A stretch of 25,042 nucleotides of DNA from Sphingobacteriales bacterium (GCA_024640385.1 JAHEFC010000005.1:1-25042); one strand, 5' to 3'; shown: positions 7,491-17,185, counted from the first letter of the stretch. Numbers and translations: made by a program. The notes: generated by a model from the letters alone, not told the origin.

Positions 7491-7877
7491 CTATGCATTT
7501 ATCGTAACCGTATCAACAGCCTGGTAAAACCTGGCTAACTTCCCGTCTTTAACAGTCCAGAGATGGGCAGCCTGGGCCTTGAATCTCTTGCCTGTAAGTT
7601 TATTCACCCCTTCATAATAGCCTTCCATACAAACCCTGTCACCGGAGCCGAATATGTCAGTTACGGTAACCGTGAATCCGTCAAAATATTCACCGAGTTG
7701 CATAAAAACTTTCGCCACCACTGCTTCGGGGCCTATATACTTGCCGGAATCTTTTACAAATACCATACCGGGGCATTCGTTCCATTCAATGGCGGGATCC
7801 ATAGCACCCAGTACCGCGGGAACATTACCCGTTGCAAAATCTGCATAGATTTGTTTAACCATTTCAACATTTGTCAT
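7491..7877 (-). CDS. SnoaL-like / NTF2-like fold protein
   Basis: A 128-aa cytosolic protein with the cone-shaped NTF2-like fold pattern. An N-terminal helix MVKQIYADFATGNVPAVLGAM is followed by IEWNECPG, a strand-rich middle with EGYYEGVNKLTGKRFKAQAAH, and a final LWTVKDGKLARFYQAVDT. This resembles SnoaL / ketosteroid-isomerase-like proteins often annotated as nuclear transport factor 2 family. Members include isomerases, hydrolases and binding proteins, so no reaction can be assigned. It is a single gene, divergent from the DUF1810 gene with 129 bp between them, in which I see no convincing promoter match. Confidence 0.85.
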   Translation of the reverse strand: MTNVEMVKQIYADFATGNVPAVLGAMDPAIEWNECPGMVFVKDSGKYIGPEAVVAKVFMQLGEYFDGFTVTVTDIFGSGDRVCMEGYYEGVNKLTGKRFKAQAAHLWTVKDGKLARFYQAVDTVTINA

Positions 7878-8006
7878 GTCATTTTCATTTAACGTTTAAG
7901 GAACTATTTACAACATAAGATATAGATATTGATCGGATCTACAAACATTAGGCCCTGTTCATTCAATCATCGGCTAACTGGCATAACTTTAAAAAAATTG
8001 TAACCC

Positions 8007-8429
8007 ATGGACCTGCACCAACTGAATCGCTTTCTCACTGCCCAGGAAGATGTTTACTATGATGCCCTGGCTGAGATCATGCAGGGCCATAAACGCAGCC
8101 ATTGGATGTGGTTCATATTTCCTCAGTACAAAGGACTTGGACTCAGCGAAACCTCCCGGCATTATGCCATCAACAGCCTGGAAGAAGCCAGGGCCTACCT
8201 GGCACACCCGGTTCTTGGCAAAAGATTAAAAGAGATCACAGAAGCGTTATTGAAACATGGAGACAAAAATGCCTCTGAGATCTTCGGCTATCCCGATGAC
8301 CTGAAACTTCATTCCTCGCTCACTTTATTTGAAGCCGCCAGCGAGGGTGAAACTGTTTTCGGAAAAGCCCTGGAAACATTTTTCAAGGGCAAGCGTGACC
8401 AGAAAACGCTTGCCCTGCTGAAGAACTGA
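8007..8429 (+). CDS. DUF1810 family protein
   Basis: A 140-aa soluble protein. The opening LNRFLTAQEDVYYDALAEI, the central HWMWFIFPQYKGLG, and SLTLFEAASEG in the C-terminal third are the hallmarks of the DUF1810 family. Its biochemical function is not established to my knowledge. The length is normal for the family, and the ATG at 8007 places the conserved N-terminal helix at residue 4. It is convergent with the GH97 gene, with 18 bp between the stop codons and no room for a classical terminator. Confidence 0.88.
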   Translation: MDLHQLNRFLTAQEDVYYDALAEIMQGHKRSHWMWFIFPQYKGLGLSETSRHYAINSLEEARAYLAHPVLGKRLKEITEALLKHGDKNASEIFGYPDDLKLHSSLTLFEAASEGETVFGKALETFFKGKRDQKTLALLKN

Positions 8430-8447
8430 AAAAAGCTCCGGCAAACC

Positions 8448-10415
8448 CTACTCCCCGGCAACTTTATACAAGAACCCACCGCCCGGTGCCATATGCACAG
8501 GTATGTTCTTCAAGCTCTCGATATTCTTCTTACCCAATTTATGATCGCCCGCGTATCGGTGCGCATTGACCCCATCTTCACAATAAACTAGCCCATTTCC
8601 GTGCCCGGTTAGTTCATTCAATGGTAATTCGATATCGCGTGCTGTTTCATTGTTCAATCCCGCAACATACCATTCATCACCTTTACGCCTGGCCGTAACA
8701 ATATACTCCCCGATCTTTCCGTCCAGGATCTTTGTCTCATCCCAGCTTGTGGGTATACTGCCCAACAACTGCATGAACTCCGGCTCCAGCATCCCCTGGC
8801 TAATATTGCCGGAAAATATCTGGAGCGGACTGTCGTACACTACAAACATAGCGAGCTGATGACTGCGCGTCCCCCTGCTCATAGGGTTGTTGCCCACAGG
8901 CCTGAACTGCCCTTTCTGCGCATTCAATAAAAGACCGGGCTCATAATCAAGGGGGCCGGCCAACATCCTGGTATATGCAATGGCAACATCATGCTCGGGC
9001 GTTACCAGCTCGCTCCAGATATTCCATTCGGAGCCCAGTACGCCTTCATGTGTAATGATGTTGGGCCATGTACGGTTCAATCCCTTGGGAGGAAATGCAC
9101 CATGAAACATTACCGCAATCTTTCTCTCCGCACATGCTTTGGCAACACGATGATAGAAATTCACCGTAGGCTGGTCATCACGATCCATAAAATCCGTCAT
9201 GATCGAATGCACACCCCATGCTGCAAACTGATCTAATGCCCGGTCCAGCTGCTTATCGAGTGTTGAACAAAGCGTCCAGAGCATAAGGTTCACATTTCTC
9301 TCGCGCGCATATTGCAATAACGCAGGCATATCTATATCGGGATTGACCTTTGTAAGGTCGAGGTAATCACTCCAGCCTGCATCAAGCATGATCTGGTCGA
9401 AACCGAATTTCGCTGCAAAATCTATATAGTATTTATAACTGGCTGTGTTAAGTCCTGCAACAAATGGCACGTTGAACAGATTGATCCCCGTGATCCATTC
9501 ATCCGTACCCTTTGCGGGTTTGAGCCATGAAACATCTTTCAGCGATGTGGGCTCACCCAGCACATAGAAAAGATCGTTGTTAGGAAGTTCACGATCTTGC
9601 TTAGCCACCATAACAGCACGCCAGGGTAACATCCTTTTACCACTGGTGCGGGCAATATACTCCGCTCTCTCTGTAACAACAGCCTGCGGGAACTCACCTT
9701 TGGTCTGCGCTTCCTTCAGTGGATAAGCCGCGAACACCCCTTCAAGTCCAACTCCGGTTTTCTGCAGGAACATGCCCGGGTAATCGTACAGATTGGCATC
9801 CGATATGGCCAGGTGGTATCCGGTTGGCAGAGATATGGTAACAGGTGCATAAGTGAGCGCAGTATCTGCAATGGATACCCATGCGTGTTTTTTATATACT
9901 GCTTCATAACTGGTATGAAAACGATCCTGATCCATACGCTTGTCGATCGCTGCCATCCAGATCTCAGCTGCCTTATCGAATTCAAACCCGGCTATTTCCT
10001 TTTTCACTATCATAGAATCCCCGAACGCAGCACCTATGCAATAGGCCATACCGTTGTTGTATAGCCGAAATTGCAACCGGAATCCAGATCTGAAATCGAG
10101 CTCGAGTTCGGTGTATTTATCCATGACCATCTTCTTCCTGTAAGCCAATGGCGGCCAGATGGTGTCTTGTATTTTCCGGATATAATGTTTCCTGACACTA
10201 AGGTCGTCAGACATCTTCTTTCCATTCTGTAATTGCAGATCAATGGCCGACGATTGCATCAACATGATATCACCTGCATATAATTGATATGATAGTTTCT
10301 TATCTCCATTGATCTGCAATCGAAGTGAAGAATCCGGAGAAAACAACCAGTATGTTTTCTGCGCCAATGCATGCCAGGAAGTCAGCAATAGTAATGGAAG
10401 TATCAGATACCTCAT
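8448..10415 (-). CDS. Glycoside hydrolase family 97, retaining type (probable alpha-galactosidase)
   Basis: A 655-aa periplasmic glycosidase with a signal peptide (MRYLILPLLLLTSWHALAQ). An N-terminal beta-sandwich precedes the TIM barrel (DQIMLDAGW near residue 345) and a C-terminal all-beta domain. Asp408 in MTDFMDRDDQ occupies the position of the nucleophile in the retaining branch of GH97 (BtGH97b type), and Glu457 in THEGVLG is the likely acid/base. The inverting SusB branch lacks that Asp, so alpha-galactosidase-like activity is the better guess; this rests on motif memory. It is the last gene of an operon, 39 bp after the second M1 peptidase. Confidence 0.9.
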   Translation of the reverse strand: MRYLILPLLLLTSWHALAQKTYWLFSPDSSLRLQINGDKKLSYQLYAGDIMLMQSSAIDLQLQNGKKMSDDLSVRKHYIRKIQDTIWPPLAYRKKMVMDKYTELELDFRSGFRLQFRLYNNGMAYCIGAAFGDSMIVKKEIAGFEFDKAAEIWMAAIDKRMDQDRFHTSYEAVYKKHAWVSIADTALTYAPVTISLPTGYHLAISDANLYDYPGMFLQKTGVGLEGVFAAYPLKEAQTKGEFPQAVVTERAEYIARTSGKRMLPWRAVMVAKQDRELPNNDLFYVLGEPTSLKDVSWLKPAKGTDEWITGINLFNVPFVAGLNTASYKYYIDFAAKFGFDQIMLDAGWSDYLDLTKVNPDIDMPALLQYARERNVNLMLWTLCSTLDKQLDRALDQFAAWGVHSIMTDFMDRDDQPTVNFYHRVAKACAERKIAVMFHGAFPPKGLNRTWPNIITHEGVLGSEWNIWSELVTPEHDVAIAYTRMLAGPLDYEPGLLLNAQKGQFRPVGNNPMSRGTRSHQLAMFVVYDSPLQIFSGNISQGMLEPEFMQLLGSIPTSWDETKILDGKIGEYIVTARRKGDEWYVAGLNNETARDIELPLNELTGHGNGLVYCEDGVNAHRYAGDHKLGKKNIESLKNIPVHMAPGGGFLYKVAGE

Positions 10416-10454
10416 AGTAGAAAATACTGAAAATTGAATTAAAAACCGGAAATC

Positions 10455-12095
10455 TTACTTCCCCTTAAAATCAATATCAGCCAGCAAAACAGTCCTGGGA
10501 TCGAGCAATACCAAGGCGGGCTTATTAGAACAGGGGATCTTATATTCAACAGTTTGAGTGGTCAAGTCAAACTTAAGGCTCTGTGGTGTTCTGACTCCAT
10601 CTTCATACACCTGGATTTCAACCGGCGTCTCAAATAAAAATCCTGAAGGGTTAGCCTGAGTCAAATGAACAACAACCTGTTTGGCCTTGGCATCATAACT
10701 CCAGTCACCTGTTATTCTCAATACATCCGATCTGTTCAACCATTGATTGAAAAAGGGCTTTAAATTCTGGCCACTCACATTTTCCATTTCCGCAATAAAA
10801 TCAGCGGTGGTGGCATTGGCGTTCATATACTTCGCATAATATGCCTGGACCCCCTTCCTGAAATGATCATACCCCATCCTCTCCCTTAACATATGCAATA
10901 CCCATGAACCCTTCCGGTAAGTCATGAGGTTGGTCACCTGGCCTTTCTCTGGTGAACGATCATCAATAATTTTGTACGTCGGATCTTTCTGATAAAAGTC
11001 CAATACGGTTTTCCTGTCCTTCTTTAAATACTCTACATATTCATCATGTCCATAAGCATATTCCTGGAACAACAATGTAAAATAAGTAGCAAACCCCTCA
11101 CTTAACCAGGCATCATCCCAGGTGGTTTCAGTAACCGCATTGCCAAACCATTGATGGGCGATCTCATGGATCAATACATTCCTTAACCTGATATCCCCTT
11201 TCCCATTGATCAGTTTCTCTCCATAAAATATTGCTGAAGAAGTTTCCATTCCTCCACTAACACTGTGCGACTGAACATTGGCCAGTTTTTCATAAGCATA
11301 TGGCCCCACATAGTCAGTATAGAACTGTAATACCTGTTTAGAAGGATTGGCGAAATCATAAAATCCCGCTTCCCTGTCTTGCGGATATACCCAGGATTGA
11401 ATGGACTTACCATCAAACTGGCCTGCATGCTGAACGGCAAATTCCGCCACGCCCAAAACAAATAACCAACAGGATACCGGCACAGACTGCTTCCAGTGTG
11501 TTAACTTAAACTCTTTATTGATCTGTGATTCTTCCTGCAAGAGCCCGTTTGATATCACTTTGTATTTCACTGGTGCAGTTACAATAAATTCAGAAGTGGC
11601 CTTATCATAAGGATGGTCAACAGTCGGCAGCCAGTGCCTGGCATTGTTGGGCCAGTTCTCACAAAAGAAAGCCCTGTCGCCGTATTTCGTAGGACCGATC
11701 TTCAGTCCACCCGCCGGAATCCCTTTATACAGGATGACGAATTTGTATATTTTGTTCTTCTCTGCCGTTTTGCCCAACTGGATGAATATCGCATCGTCCT
11801 GGTGTTTGAATTCAAGGTTGCTGCCGTTTAGTATGACTGACTCCACTACCATACCCTTGCCGGATCTTTGCTCCGTTTTGTTGACCAGGTCAAGCCTGAC
11901 CTGGCGTATATCATCTGCCTTGAACAAAACACTGATCGTCGCTTGCCCTGAAATTTCGTCTGTATTGTCAAACAACTTCAGTTCAAAAGCATAGTGAATA
12001 ATATCTATGGAATAATTCCGAGGGTAGTCGTCTGCAAAACCATGAAGACTTGCAAGCAAAAAAAGCGCAGCTGATACAATTCGTATATATCTCAT
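10455..12095 (-). CDS. M1 family metallopeptidase (second of a tandem pair)
   Basis: A 546-aa zinc aminopeptidase-type protein with a signal peptide (MRYIRIVSAALFLLASLHGFA). It has the N-terminal beta-domain of M1 enzymes, then GGMETSSAIFYG as a variant of the GxMEN substrate-binding motif. The zinc site is HEIAH (His310, Glu311, His314) followed 18 residues later by Glu333 in LSEGFATY. The C-terminal helical domain is short, so the protein is smaller than PepN-type enzymes. Probably periplasmic or outer-membrane associated. Its ATG overlaps the stop of the upstream paralogue by one base (TAATG), implying coupled translation. Confidence 0.93.
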   Translation of the reverse strand: MRYIRIVSAALFLLASLHGFADDYPRNYSIDIIHYAFELKLFDNTDEISGQATISVLFKADDIRQVRLDLVNKTEQRSGKGMVVESVILNGSNLEFKHQDDAIFIQLGKTAEKNKIYKFVILYKGIPAGGLKIGPTKYGDRAFFCENWPNNARHWLPTVDHPYDKATSEFIVTAPVKYKVISNGLLQEESQINKEFKLTHWKQSVPVSCWLFVLGVAEFAVQHAGQFDGKSIQSWVYPQDREAGFYDFANPSKQVLQFYTDYVGPYAYEKLANVQSHSVSGGMETSSAIFYGEKLINGKGDIRLRNVLIHEIAHQWFGNAVTETTWDDAWLSEGFATYFTLLFQEYAYGHDEYVEYLKKDRKTVLDFYQKDPTYKIIDDRSPEKGQVTNLMTYRKGSWVLHMLRERMGYDHFRKGVQAYYAKYMNANATTADFIAEMENVSGQNLKPFFNQWLNRSDVLRITGDWSYDAKAKQVVVHLTQANPSGFLFETPVEIQVYEDGVRTPQSLKFDLTTQTVEYKIPCSNKPALVLLDPRTVLLADIDFKGK

Positions 12096-13720
12096 TATTG
12101 AACTGTTACTTTCTTATAATAATAACCCTTCGCATCCACTTGTGGAGGCATGGTGCTGTCCACTGTAATACCGTCTTTCCCAATGATCATCTTCTTCGTT
12201 CCTGCAGAAGTGGTGACCTCAAAAGGTAAATCCATGAAATAATTGTTCAGCTTTACCAGGTATTTCTGATACCCGGTTTCCTTTACTGATACATCGATCA
12301 GATCCGTAGTTCGGGTATAGAAATCAAAAAAAGGTTTAAGATCCTGCTTCGATTCACCACTGAAAAGCTTCTCCACATCGTCAGTAGTGACAAAATTGTC
12401 ATAAGTGTATTTTGGATCAGTAGCCAGTTTCTTCAGGGTGGCTAAAAAAACTTCGTCTCCAATGACATACCTCAAGCTATGCATGAAAAACGATCCTTTG
12501 GTATAGATGTCACTACCGGCATAAGTTTCATCCTCGGATAGTTCTTCACCGCCCACCATGGGCTTCTTACCCTTGATGGCCCGCCTGTGGCGGTTGATGA
12601 TCTGATCATACGCTGCCTGGCCACCCAGATCATAATGTATCAGGGCCTCGGCATAGGTTGCTATCCCTTCCTGGATCCACAGATGGGCCCAGTCTTTATT
12701 GGTAACCTTGTTTGCCCACCACTCGTGTGCATACTCGTGAAACAGGTTGGCTGAATAATCGCTTTCCCCGATCTTGCTGTATTCGAATTTGTTCTGGAAA
12801 GTGATCATGGTCTGGTGTTCCATCCCTGAATTAGGCACTGCACAGATCCCGATCTTTTCCTTTACCCAGGGATATTCACCGAAATATTTCTCCAGCACTT
12901 TTGAATCCCTTTCCTTAAGCTCAATTATTTTTTTGGCAAAGGCAGTGTCTTCTTCCAATACATAAAACTGAATAGGGACCTTATTCCCATTTATTGTAGT
13001 GTACTCTTTACTTACCACTTTATACTTGCCGATATTGAATACGATACAGTAATTGCTGATGGTATAATTTGTTTTCCAGTGGTAGGTTTTTTTATCTTTC
13101 CTGCTTGTCACTTTCTGCAAAAGTCCCGGACCTCCAACAACCAGATCTTTGGGGACCGTGATATACATATCTACCCCCTCATTGGGCTCATCACTTGGAT
13201 GATCTTTGCAGGGGAAATAAACCCGGCCACCTTCTTTCTGGCAATTGATAGCAACCCAGGGGTTGCCACTTCTGTCCTTGGTCCATGTAAATCCTCCATA
13301 CCAGGGCGGCCTTACCGCAACAGGAGGCACTCCGCCATATTCAATTTTAACCAACTGCTTCCCCGCCTGAAATCCTCCATCTGCGGTGATATAGATCTTA
13401 TCATTTCTATGTTCAAATTTCACGGGCTTATTATTGACCCTGATCTTTGACACTTCCAGCAGATGAACCAGGTCAAATAACAGTGTGTCAGCTTTGTTTT
13501 TCAGTATGATATCAATATCAGTACTGCCCGCAATTTTCTGTTGTGCTATATCTACATCCAAAGAAATAGTATAATGCCTGATATCCATATTCGCCTGTAG
13601 CGGATTCAACTTGCCGCCTGACGACAAATAACTGATATCCCGGTTCTGCGCCATGGCAAAAACCTGGATCAACAAACCGATGGCTAGTAACAATGATCTT
13701 GAATTGAAATAAGGATGCAT
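12095..13720 (-). CDS. M1 family metallopeptidase (first of a tandem pair)
   Basis: A 541-aa secreted zinc peptidase with a signal peptide ending near VFAMAQ. The catalytic motif is HEYAH (His328, Glu329, His332) with the third zinc ligand Glu351 in IQEGIATY, spaced exactly as in M1 peptidases. The usual GxMEN reads GMEH here, so the N-terminal amine-recognition Asn is replaced by His, which may alter exopeptidase specificity. It shares the architecture of its downstream neighbour but is clearly diverged, so duplication is old. It is first gene of the operon M1-M1-GH97. The 138-bp region to the divergent symporter is AT-rich; I see no good -33/-7 pair in it. Confidence 0.93.
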   Translation of the reverse strand: MHPYFNSRSLLLAIGLLIQVFAMAQNRDISYLSSGGKLNPLQANMDIRHYTISLDVDIAQQKIAGSTDIDIILKNKADTLLFDLVHLLEVSKIRVNNKPVKFEHRNDKIYITADGGFQAGKQLVKIEYGGVPPVAVRPPWYGGFTWTKDRSGNPWVAINCQKEGGRVYFPCKDHPSDEPNEGVDMYITVPKDLVVGGPGLLQKVTSRKDKKTYHWKTNYTISNYCIVFNIGKYKVVSKEYTTINGNKVPIQFYVLEEDTAFAKKIIELKERDSKVLEKYFGEYPWVKEKIGICAVPNSGMEHQTMITFQNKFEYSKIGESDYSANLFHEYAHEWWANKVTNKDWAHLWIQEGIATYAEALIHYDLGGQAAYDQIINRHRRAIKGKKPMVGGEELSEDETYAGSDIYTKGSFFMHSLRYVIGDEVFLATLKKLATDPKYTYDNFVTTDDVEKLFSGESKQDLKPFFDFYTRTTDLIDVSVKETGYQKYLVKLNNYFMDLPFEVTTSAGTKKMIIGKDGITVDSTMPPQVDAKGYYYKKVTVQ

Positions 13721-13858
13721 AGTTGGTATTTAGTTCTGGTAATGTTGATATTTTTAAATTTATCGACTTAAAAGCGATTTTTGATCGTTTTTACGGCTTT
13801 TAATTGAACTCAGGCAGCTTGTTTTTTTCTTTACCTTAATAAGTAATATGACGCCTGA

Positions 13859-15310
13859 ATGATCAGCTCTTTCATCATCCTCCTGTTCATTGTAATCTAT
13901 TTTTCGCTGCTGATGCTGATCTCCTGGCTCACATCACGCCGAACAAAAGATCATACTTATTTCGATGGTAACCGTGAATCACCCTGGTTCCTGGTTGCTT
14001 TCGGCATGATCGGCTCCGGCATTTCCGCCGTATCACTGGTATCCATACCCGGTAATGTGGGGAACGATAACTTGTATTATTTCCAGTTCATCCTGGGCAC
14101 CATCGTGGGTTATCTCTTTATCGCCTTCGTGCTGATCCCCATCTTCCATAAACTAAAATTGGTATCGATATACAGCTACCTGGATCAGCGTTTCGGTGCC
14201 ACTAGTTACCGGACAGGCTCATTGTTCTTCCTGGTATCCCAATCATTTGGCGCAGCATTCCGGCTACTGCTATCCGTTAAGATCCTGCAAACTGCATTCT
14301 TCGATCAGCTGGGTATCTCCCACGTGCTTACCGTGATCATCGTATTGCTCTTGATCTGGCTCTACACCAATAAATCGGGTATCAAAACCATTGTGTGGAC
14401 CGATGCCCTTCAGTCTTTCTTCCTGATCACCGTGATCATAGTGTCAATTTTAATGATCAAGTCATCCATGGGGCTCTCTTTTGGAGCAATGATATCCACC
14501 ATCGTGGAACATCCTTACTCCAGGCTTTTCAACTGGGATGCCAGTGCAGGATCAAACTTTTTCAAGCAGTTCATATCGGGCATACTGATCACCATTGCTT
14601 TAGTAGGACTTGACCAGAGTATGATGCAGAAATCGCTGACTGTAGGCAACCTGAAAGATGCGCGCAAGAATGTTCTCAGCTTCAGCTTCTTCATCGCATT
14701 TGCACAAACACTGTTTCTTGGTCTGGGTGTGCTGCTCTATGCCTATATGGCACAGAAAGGTATTTCATGGTCAATGGCGGATGGAATGTTTTTGAAAACA
14801 GATGAGATCTATCCATTCCTGACACAAAACTATTTTGGCATGATCGGCGCCATGGCCTTCTTTATTGGCGTAGTGGCTTCCACATTTGCCACTATTGATT
14901 CCTGTATCACGGCGCTGACCACCGCCTTCAGCTACGACTTTCTGAATTTTGAAAAACAATCGCATGCGCAAAGGGTGAAGATCAAGAACCGTGTATTGCT
15001 GGGTGTGAATACCGTGATCTTCCTGATCGTGATCTCGTTCTGGAACAGCCAGGGCGCCATCATCAATACCATATTTAAAGTGGCTGGTTACACCTATGGA
15101 CCCATATTAGGACTGTATTTACTTGGGCTGTTCACTACAATAAAATTGAAAGAAACCTGGGTACCCCTTGCCTGTGTTGCTGCGGCAGTATTGACATGGC
15201 TGCTTAACAGCTGGATGGTGGAGAGTTATCACTTTGATTTTGGTTTTATGAATATCCTGGTCAATGCTGTGCTGACCATATTGTTTTTACTCATCATCAA
15301 AAAGAATTAA
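13859..15310 (+). CDS. Sodium:solute symporter (SSS family)
   Basis: A 483-aa integral membrane protein with about 13 predicted transmembrane segments. The family signature region is seen as LVSIYSYLDQRFGATSYRTG, followed by KSGIKTIVWTDALQSF and VGLDQSMMQKSLTVGNLKDA, all typical of Na+-coupled symporters with the LeuT-like fold. The substrate cannot be read from sequence; sugars, amino acids or organic anions are possible. It is divergent from the peptidase/GH97 operon and directly followed by a GNAT gene whose ATG begins at the next base after the TAA, so the two are probably co-transcribed. Confidence 0.92.
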   Translation: MISSFIILLFIVIYFSLLMLISWLTSRRTKDHTYFDGNRESPWFLVAFGMIGSGISAVSLVSIPGNVGNDNLYYFQFILGTIVGYLFIAFVLIPIFHKLKLVSIYSYLDQRFGATSYRTGSLFFLVSQSFGAAFRLLLSVKILQTAFFDQLGISHVLTVIIVLLLIWLYTNKSGIKTIVWTDALQSFFLITVIIVSILMIKSSMGLSFGAMISTIVEHPYSRLFNWDASAGSNFFKQFISGILITIALVGLDQSMMQKSLTVGNLKDARKNVLSFSFFIAFAQTLFLGLGVLLYAYMAQKGISWSMADGMFLKTDEIYPFLTQNYFGMIGAMAFFIGVVASTFATIDSCITALTTAFSYDFLNFEKQSHAQRVKIKNRVLLGVNTVIFLIVISFWNSQGAIINTIFKVAGYTYGPILGLYLLGLFTTIKLKETWVPLACVAAAVLTWLLNSWMVESYHFDFGFMNILVNAVLTILFLLIIKKN

Positions 15311-15790
15311 ATGCAGATCACCCAAACAAATGATGAAGCCGTATTTGAGCAATGTGCAAAAATGATGGTTAAAAGCGAGCCCTGGATCACACTGGGCATT
15401 GACCTTGCCCGCTGTCGCTCTGCATTTGATGGTGAATGCAAAGAAGTATATGTTTTGAAAGAAGACGAGGCCCTCGCAGGCTTTGTGATCTTGCAGGTAT
15501 GCGGTTCTTTTAAAGGCTACATCCAAACCCTATGTATAGATGAATCCTGGCGGGGCCGTGGGTTAGGCACTAAACTGCTGGAATTTTGCGAGAAAAGAAT
15601 TCTGAAGATCTCTCCCAACATTTTTATCTGCGTCTCCTCCTTCAATAGCAATGCAATAAAACTCTATGAGCGCTTTGGCTTCAAGCTCGTAGGCGAACTT
15701 CAGGATTTTGTAAAGACGGGCTATTCCGAATTATTATTAAGGAAAACCTTCGGTCCCCTGGCAGGCTATCAGCCCAATGAAAAGATCTGA
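15311..15790 (+). CDS. GNAT family N-acetyltransferase
   Basis: A 159-aa cytosolic acetyltransferase. The acetyl-CoA pyrophosphate-binding motif A is clear: IQTLCIDESWRGRGLGTKLL (R-G-x-G-L-G type). The C-terminal motif B, SFNSNAIKLYERFGFKLVGE, is also typical, resembling RimI-like members. The acceptor is unknown. It starts immediately after the symporter stop and ends abutting the stop codon of the opposite-strand HIRAN gene (TGA then TCA, no spacer). Confidence 0.9.
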   Translation: MQITQTNDEAVFEQCAKMMVKSEPWITLGIDLARCRSAFDGECKEVYVLKEDEALAGFVILQVCGSFKGYIQTLCIDESWRGRGLGTKLLEFCEKRILKISPNIFICVSSFNSNAIKLYERFGFKLVGELQDFVKTGYSELLLRKTFGPLAGYQPNEKI

Positions 15791-16639
15791 TCAGAACTTC
15801 AGCTCCAAGAACTGCCTGCCCAGTTTATCCGCCACATTCACCATCCCACTGATCCGGTCGATATAAGATTCCATTTTTCTCACTGAGAGTACAATATAGC
15901 CTTCTTCATCAAACATCTGGTCCGCACTGTATAGTTCGGACTCGATGCTCTTAAGCTGCTCCGCCAATGATGACGGAAGCCGCTTCTTATTAACGATCAG
16001 AAAATCTACTTGCTTTCCATAATCAATTGCCGGATCAAATGATGTTTCGATCAGTTTTTTCACTTTTTCCTGCTTTGTGTTCTTTGTCAGCCATTGATAC
16101 GCGTTCACAGATTCCAGTTCATCATCATCCGAATTTTTGATCCGCATGATGGTTTGGTCTGCTCTTTTCAGTGTGCGGTAATGCGGAGTTTCCAGTTCAG
16201 TTAAGTAAGCGGCAGAAGATGGCAGTTGCTCAGATATAGGGATCTCCTTCAACACATAAATCGCAATGTTCACATTCTCCCAGGCCGCAGCTTCCGGTTT
16301 GAGGAAGATGATCTCGGCAATGAGTTCCGGTACTCCGATGTCCAACAGCTTGCTGAGCATCTCATTATCTTCCGCCGGCACGAAGCCGATCTTCTTATTG
16401 TTCCAGTGCAGGGCAATGGCACAGGGATCGTATTCATTCTCCGGCTCCCTAACCAATTCAAGCAGATCGCCCTCCTTCATCTGATCGATCAGTGCAGGAC
16501 CTTCATAATGCCTGAATCCCCGTACAAAACTCTGCAGCAGGTAGAATTTTTTAAACTGTTTGGCCTCAACAAATTTTCCGGAAAGAAAACTCATTCCGCC
16601 TATGGCGATCAGACCTTTAATGAAGTCTATGCGTTTCAT
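15791..16639 (-). CDS. HIRAN-domain protein with N-terminal export-like segment
   Basis: A 282-aa protein. Residues of about 30-125 match the HIRAN domain: FVRGFRHYEGP, then LVREPENEYDPCAIALHWNN and KKIGFVPAEDNEMLSKLLD. In helicases such as HLTF this fold binds 3' DNA ends. Here it is not fused to a nuclease or helicase. The N-terminus MKRIDFIKGLIAIGGMSFLSG resembles a signal or weak Tat-like leader, which fits poorly with a DNA-binding role. The remaining C-terminal 150 residues are helical and unrecognised. The gene is monocistronic between convergent and divergent neighbours. Confidence 0.8.
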   Translation of the reverse strand: MKRIDFIKGLIAIGGMSFLSGKFVEAKQFKKFYLLQSFVRGFRHYEGPALIDQMKEGDLLELVREPENEYDPCAIALHWNNKKIGFVPAEDNEMLSKLLDIGVPELIAEIIFLKPEAAAWENVNIAIYVLKEIPISEQLPSSAAYLTELETPHYRTLKRADQTIMRIKNSDDDELESVNAYQWLTKNTKQEKVKKLIETSFDPAIDYGKQVDFLIVNKKRLPSSLAEQLKSIESELYSADQMFDEEGYIVLSVRKMESYIDRISGMVNVADKLGRQFLELKF

Positions 16640-16702
16640 GCAGTTGTTATGGGTGTTTTCATTTAGAGAAAAAGATACTATTTTTCGAGTCTAACCAGCC
16701 AT

Positions 16703-17182
16703 ATGAAATATTTATCCATCCTTCTTTTGCTGACTATCACTGTTTATTCCCACGCACAAAACAAAAAAGGTAAGCCCATGCCTGAGATCAGTCTTCCCGG
16801 GCCCATGGGTAACGAGATCTCTGTTTCTTCATTGAAAGGCAAAGTAGTATTGGTAGACTTTTGGGCCAGCTGGTGCCGGCCCTGCCGCATGAACAATTCC
16901 AAACTGGTAAACGTATATGAAAAATTCAAAGACAAAGGATTTGAGATCTATGCCCTATCCATAGATACTGATAAAGCAGCCTGGCTCAATGCCATTACCA
17001 CCGATAAGATGTTCTGGACCAATGTGGTCGATACCCGCGGCAGCAAAACAACCATCCTGCCTGCATTCAATGTAGAAGCCATTCCTTCCAACCTCCTGAT
17101 CGATAAAAAAGGAATTATCCGCGGTTACAATGTAGACCCTGAAGATATGGGTAAGATGATCAACAAACTGTTGGCCGAATAG
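16703..17182 (+). CDS. TlpA-like periplasmic thioredoxin-family protein
   Basis: A 159-aa protein with a signal peptide (MKYLSILLLLTITVYSHAQ) and a single thioredoxin-fold domain. The active site is WCRPC (Cys58, Cys61), preceded by VVLVDFWASW and followed by the cis-Pro loop AIPSN. LKGKVVLVDFWA is typical of the AhpC/TSA-Redoxin-like ResA/TlpA branch used by Bacteroidota for periplasmic disulfide reduction. Partners are not evident locally. Only 3 bp separate its stop from the stop of the convergent rhamnosidase gene. Confidence 0.93.
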   Translation: MKYLSILLLLTITVYSHAQNKKGKPMPEISLPGPMGNEISVSSLKGKVVLVDFWASWCRPCRMNNSKLVNVYEKFKDKGFEIYALSIDTDKAAWLNAITTDKMFWTNVVDTRGSKTTILPAFNVEAIPSNLLIDKKGIIRGYNVDPEDMGKMINKLLAE

Positions 17183-17185
17183 TAG

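Noticed and set aside
16226..16666. 146-codon plus-strand frame opposite the HIRAN gene
   Set aside because: The HIRAN motifs are on the minus strand and the frame has no independent support.
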